Below are positions 61,327 through 64,000 of a DNA stretch of 64,000 bases, piece by piece. The stretch is taken from NCBI RefSeq assembly GCF_036206005.1, contig NZ_CP108143.1:4803501-4867500 (forward strand). Direction: 5' to 3'. Within the stretch, counting starts at the first letter, position 1. Each line of letters opens with the position of its first letter. The DNA is from Streptomyces sp. NBC_00178. Its GTDB lineage: Bacteria; Actinomycetota; Actinomycetes; Streptomycetales; Streptomycetaceae. Under the pieces are notes generated by a model. The model saw only the letters and a list, made by a program, of their open reading frames with translations. It ran no database searches and was not told where the DNA came from. The position numbers and the translations under genes were made by a program.

Positions 61327-61370
61327 ATGACGAAGGCCCGGATCCTTTTGGGGATCCGGGCCTTCGTCAT
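61327..61370 (+). terminator. Terminator of tRNA-fMet copy 1
   Basis: A 19-bp perfect stem (61327-61345 with 61352-61370) with a TTTTGG loop, starting 4 nt after the tRNA end. No T-tract follows. Confidence 0.85.
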
Positions 61371-61535
61371 GCCGTGGGCCCCCTCCAAAGTTGTGCGAGC
61401 GAAGTGCGGTTCGCTGAGCGCGAGTTGGGTCCGAACGTGTTTCACTTGTCTCCCTGTGGGCATGTCGACAAAACGCTGAAGTGACCTCACTGGCCGCGAT
61501 ATACCAGGTGTACGCGGGTTACAGGTGGTGCGACG

Positions 61536-63584
61536 ATGGTATTTATGGGGGACAGGGCAACTCTGTTGGAGACAGGGCGGTTTGTGCAGCGACGCGGTCG
61601 GACGGCGGAAAGCGTGGCAGATGCGGCATTCGTCGCTGCCGTGGCCGAGCCTTCCCCGGGCGCGCGCGAGGCCGCCGTCATCGCCGCGGACATCGACGAG
61701 CCGAGCGCACCCACCCTCGGTACCGAGGGCGCGGGCACGGCCGTCACGAGCACCGACACCACCGACACGGCGGACCACTCCGACGAGACCGAGGCCCGGC
61801 ACCGCCGCGCCGCCGAGTCCGGTGACGCCGGGTCGATGAGCGTGCTCGGTGCTCTCCTGCTCCGCCGCGGCGACCTGGACGGCGCCGAGACCTACCTGCG
61901 CGCAGCCACGGCGGAGGGCGACCGGGCCGCGGCCAACAATCTGGGGGTCCTTCTCCATCAGCGCGGCTACCCGGACGAGGCGGCCGGCTGGTGGCGCATC
62001 GCCGCCGTGGCGGGTTCTGCCGCCGCCGCGCACGCCCTCGGGCGCCACTTCCGCGAGCGCGGGGACGAGCCCGGAGCCGAGTACTGGCTGCGCCAGTCCG
62101 CCGAGCAGGGGCACGCGCTGGGCGCCTACGCGCTGGCCGACCTGCTGGAGCACCGCGGCGACGTCGGTGCCGAACGCTGGCTGCGCGCCGCCGCCGAGCA
62201 GGGCCACCGGGAGGCCGCGTACCGGCTGGCGCGGGCGGTCGAGCGCAACGCCGTCGGCGACGCGTACGACACGCTGGGTCCGGGACGCGTCCTGCGCGGG
62301 GGAGTGCCGTCGGAGCGGCCGGTGGCGGGTCCGGCGGCGAAGCGGGACAGCCCCGTCGCGGGCCCCGACGCCGGCCGGGTCGGCGAGGCCGAGCAGTGGT
62401 ACCGGCAGGCCGCCGCGCGGGGGCACCGCCGGGCGGCCCTCCATCTGGGAGCCATCCTCGAACAGCGCGGGGAGCTGAAGGAGGCGGGCCGCTGGTATCT
62501 CACCGCCGCGAAGCAGGGGGAGCCCCGGGCGGCGTGCGCCCTCGGCTTCCTGCTGCGCGACGCGGGTGACGAGGAGAGCGCGGCCGTGTGGTGGCTGCGT
62601 GCGGCGCAGGACGGCGACGGCAACGCCGCCAACGCGCTGGGCGCGCTGCACGCGGCACGCGGGGAGCAGCAGACGGCCGAGCGCTGGTACCGGGCCGCCA
62701 TGGACGCGGGCGACGTCAACGGCGCCTACAACCTCGGTCTGCTCTGCGCCGCCCAGGACCGGATCCCGCAGGCGGAGCAGTGGTACCGCCGCGCCGCCTA
62801 CGCCGGCCACCGCGAGGCGGCCAACGCGCTGGCAGTGCTGCTGCTCCAGGCCGGTGACGCGAGCGGGGCGGAGCCGTGGTTCTCCAAGGCCGCCGAAGCG
62901 GGCAGCGTGGACGCCGCGTTCAACCTCGGCATCCTGCACGCGGGCCGCGACGAGGACCGTGCGGCCTTCGGCTGGTACCAGCGGGCTGCGGCGGCCGGCC
63001 ACACCGACGCCGCGCTCCAGGTGGGCATGGCCCTGCTGCGCGACGGTGAGGAGCAGGAGGCCGAGCGCCACCTGCGCTGCGCGGCCGGCGGCGGCAGCGC
63101 CGAGGCCGCCTTCCGGCTGGGGGGGGTGCTCGACCTGCGCCAGCCCGCCCCGGGCCCTCCCGCGCTGGGGGAGCCGATGCCCGAGAAGACCGAGTGCGAG
63201 GAGTGGTACGAGAGGGCGGCCGAGCAGGGGCACCGCCGCGCCCAGGTGCGCGCCGGGATGCTCGCGGCCGCACGCGGGGACATGGAGAGCGCCGCCCGCT
63301 GGTACCGCGAGGCCGCGGAGTCCGGCAGCCGCAACGGAGCCTTCAACCTCGGCCTGCTGCTCGCCCGTGAGGGCAGCGAGCGCGAGGCCGCCCTGTGGTG
63401 GAGCCGCGCCGCCAACGACGGGCACGGCCGGGCAGCCCTGCGTCTCGCACTGCTGGCGGCACGCCGGGGCGAGCTCACCGAGGGGAAGCGCTGGTGTGCC
63501 CGCGCGGTCGAGCTGGGGCCGGCCGAGGTGGCCGAGCGGGCCGCGCGGCTGCTGGAGGCGCTGCACCAGGAGCTCACCGCGTGA
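61536..63584 (+). CDS. Sel1/TPR repeat protein
   Basis: 682 residues. Residues 1-85 are acidic and disordered; the rest is a continuous solenoid of about 16 helical pairs in the Sel1 style, typical unit EQWYRRAAYAGHREAANALAV or SAAVWWLRAAQDGDGNAANALGAL with the A-x-x-G-x-x-x-A-x-x-x-L-G spacing. It should be a protein-protein interaction scaffold in the cytoplasm. No catalytic domain is visible. ATG 61536 has AGGTGG seven nt upstream; ATG 61545 is an alternative. It lies between two initiator tRNA genes. High internal similarity makes antisense frames long but spurious. Confidence 0.9.
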   Translation: MVFMGDRATLLETGRFVQRRGRTAESVADAAFVAAVAEPSPGAREAAVIAADIDEPSAPTLGTEGAGTAVTSTDTTDTADHSDETEARHRRAAESGDAGSMSVLGALLLRRGDLDGAETYLRAATAEGDRAAANNLGVLLHQRGYPDEAAGWWRIAAVAGSAAAAHALGRHFRERGDEPGAEYWLRQSAEQGHALGAYALADLLEHRGDVGAERWLRAAAEQGHREAAYRLARAVERNAVGDAYDTLGPGRVLRGGVPSERPVAGPAAKRDSPVAGPDAGRVGEAEQWYRQAAARGHRRAALHLGAILEQRGELKEAGRWYLTAAKQGEPRAACALGFLLRDAGDEESAAVWWLRAAQDGDGNAANALGALHAARGEQQTAERWYRAAMDAGDVNGAYNLGLLCAAQDRIPQAEQWYRRAAYAGHREAANALAVLLLQAGDASGAEPWFSKAAEAGSVDAAFNLGILHAGRDEDRAAFGWYQRAAAAGHTDAALQVGMALLRDGEEQEAERHLRCAAGGGSAEAAFRLGGVLDLRQPAPGPPALGEPMPEKTECEEWYERAAEQGHRRAQVRAGMLAAARGDMESAARWYREAAESGSRNGAFNLGLLLAREGSEREAALWWSRAANDGHGRAALRLALLAARRGELTEGKRWCARAVELGPAEVAERAARLLEALHQELTA

Positions 63585-63635
63585 CGGAGCGCGGCGGGCA
63601 CCTCCGGGCCGCGCACGGGTGGCCGGCGAATGAAT

Positions 63636-63665
63636 TTGCTCCGTCCGGCGGGCGTGCCGTACTGT
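63636..63665 (+). promoter_or_regulatory. Promoter of tRNA-fMet copy 2
   Basis: -35 TTGCTC (63636-63641), 18-nt spacer, -10 TACTGT (63660-63665), 15 nt before the tRNA. The context AATGAATTTG is AT-rich. Confidence 0.6.
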
Positions 63666-63679
63666 TGCACTCACAACGA

Positions 63680-63753
63680 CGCGGGGTGGAGCAGCTCGGT
63701 AGCTCGCTGGGCTCATAACCCAGAGGTCGCAGGTTCAAATCCTGTCCCCGCTA
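63680..63753 (+). tRNA. Initiator tRNA (fMet, anticodon CAT), copy 2
   Basis: Identical over all 74 nt to copy 1, including the mismatched first pair and the GGG/CCC anticodon stem. The 8 nt before it (CACAACGA) and 5 nt after it (CTGAA) are shared with copy 1. Confidence 0.96.
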
Positions 63754-63758
63754 CTGAA

Positions 63759-63797
63759 GACAGAGGCCCGGATCCTTCAAGGATCCGGGCCTCTGTC
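63759..63797 (+). terminator. Terminator of tRNA-fMet copy 2
   Basis: A 17-bp perfect stem (63759-63775 with 63781-63797), loop TTCAA. The core GAGGCCCGGATCC/GGATCCGGGCCTC resembles that of copy 1. Confidence 0.85.
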
Positions 63798-63940
63798 GTA
63801 TGCGCCCGTGCAAAGGGGCCACGGCGCCCGCCTGTGGTCGCGGCGCCCGCCAACTGCCTGTGAAGGGTCATGCGCCCGCCGGGTCGCACGGAGGTGTGCA
63901 CGTGCCCCGAAGGTGCCGCGAGGTGCGCACCACGGCCTGT

Positions 63941-63980
63941 GCAGGGCGCGACCGGGCACCTGGCAGGGCGCGATCGGGCA
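63941..63980 (+). repeat. Short direct repeat at the window end
   Basis: An 18-nt word at 63941-63958 recurs at 63963-63980 with one mismatch. No gene is seen between 63798 and 64000. Confidence 0.5.
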
Positions 63981-64000
63981 GGTGCGACCGGTCGGGCCCG

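Noticed and set aside
61320..63716. A 798-codon minus-strand frame opposite the Sel1 gene
   Set aside because: The solenoid repeats of the plus-strand protein produce a long periodic antisense frame; it also runs into the second tRNA gene.
63630..63863. Short frame across the second tRNA-fMet
   Set aside because: It translates a tRNA and its terminator; such products are a known annotation error.

Overview
The window is a piece of a Streptomyces chromosome. GC content is very high, third codon positions are almost all G or C, GTG starts are common, genes often overlap by ATGA, and most protein families are actinobacterial: DUF3107, DUF3152, WhiB/WblC, paired AdnAB-type helicase-nucleases, mycoredoxin, MoeZ, UPF0182 and YlbL-type Lon/PDZ. 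Gene order matches, as far as I remember it, the core segment around SCO5160-SCO5210 of S. coelicolor. It also shares a skeleton with the M. tuberculosis block from Rv3211 (RhlE) through whiB7 to Rv3193c. No phage, IS element, CRISPR array or resistance island was seen.

Left part (1-11.4 kb): the end of a PHP phosphoesterase, a MarC-type membrane protein, an overlooked 50-aa protein, an NYN nuclease-like protein, two alpha/beta hydrolases, a DEAD-box RNA helicase with a long arginine-rich tail, a ferritin-like protein, DUF3107, a TetR regulator, a small acidic protein and a membrane-anchored metzincin-like DUF3152 protein. At 11.4-17.1 kb lies a complete peptide-type ABC importer operon (lipoprotein, two permeases, fused double ATPase) behind an operator-like palindrome, a promoter and a possible leaderless 31-codon leader ORF.

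17.2-22.2 kb is a tightly overlapping unit: a PelF-like glycosyltransferase, a polytopic membrane protein, a 19-aa mini-ORF, an NAD-dependent sugar epimerase and a spherulin-4/GH135-like protein. These parts resemble galactosamine-rich exopolysaccharide systems (Pel, fungal galactosaminogalactan). This is the best candidate in the window for a poorly described system. MoeZ, two tandem secreted TAP-like peptidases and a 955-aa membrane fusion of a kinase-like domain (catalytic residues lost) with a flippase-like domain follow.

29.9-43 kb is genome maintenance: an alkyltransferase-like protein (catalytic Cys replaced by Trp), AdnA- and AdnB-like helicase-nucleases, an M20 dipeptidase, NudC, mycoredoxin and UvrD2. 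43-44 kb is wblC (whiB7) with a classic attenuation leader: a WhiB7-type promoter, a leader ORF ending 25 nt before a strong intrinsic terminator, then the gene. After some small genes and a 520-bp non-coding region come an AarF/ABC1 kinase, a ThiF/cyclodehydratase-like protein, a YgjP-like metallopeptidase, three consecutive AIM24-type genes (the first fused to TerD), a Nudix hydrolase, a DUF2342 metalloprotease, an SDR protein, MoaE, a PDZ-Lon protease, UPF0182, and a Sel1-repeat protein flanked by two identical initiator tRNA genes.

Convergent gene pairs are regularly separated by perfect GC-rich hairpins that act as likely bidirectional terminators.
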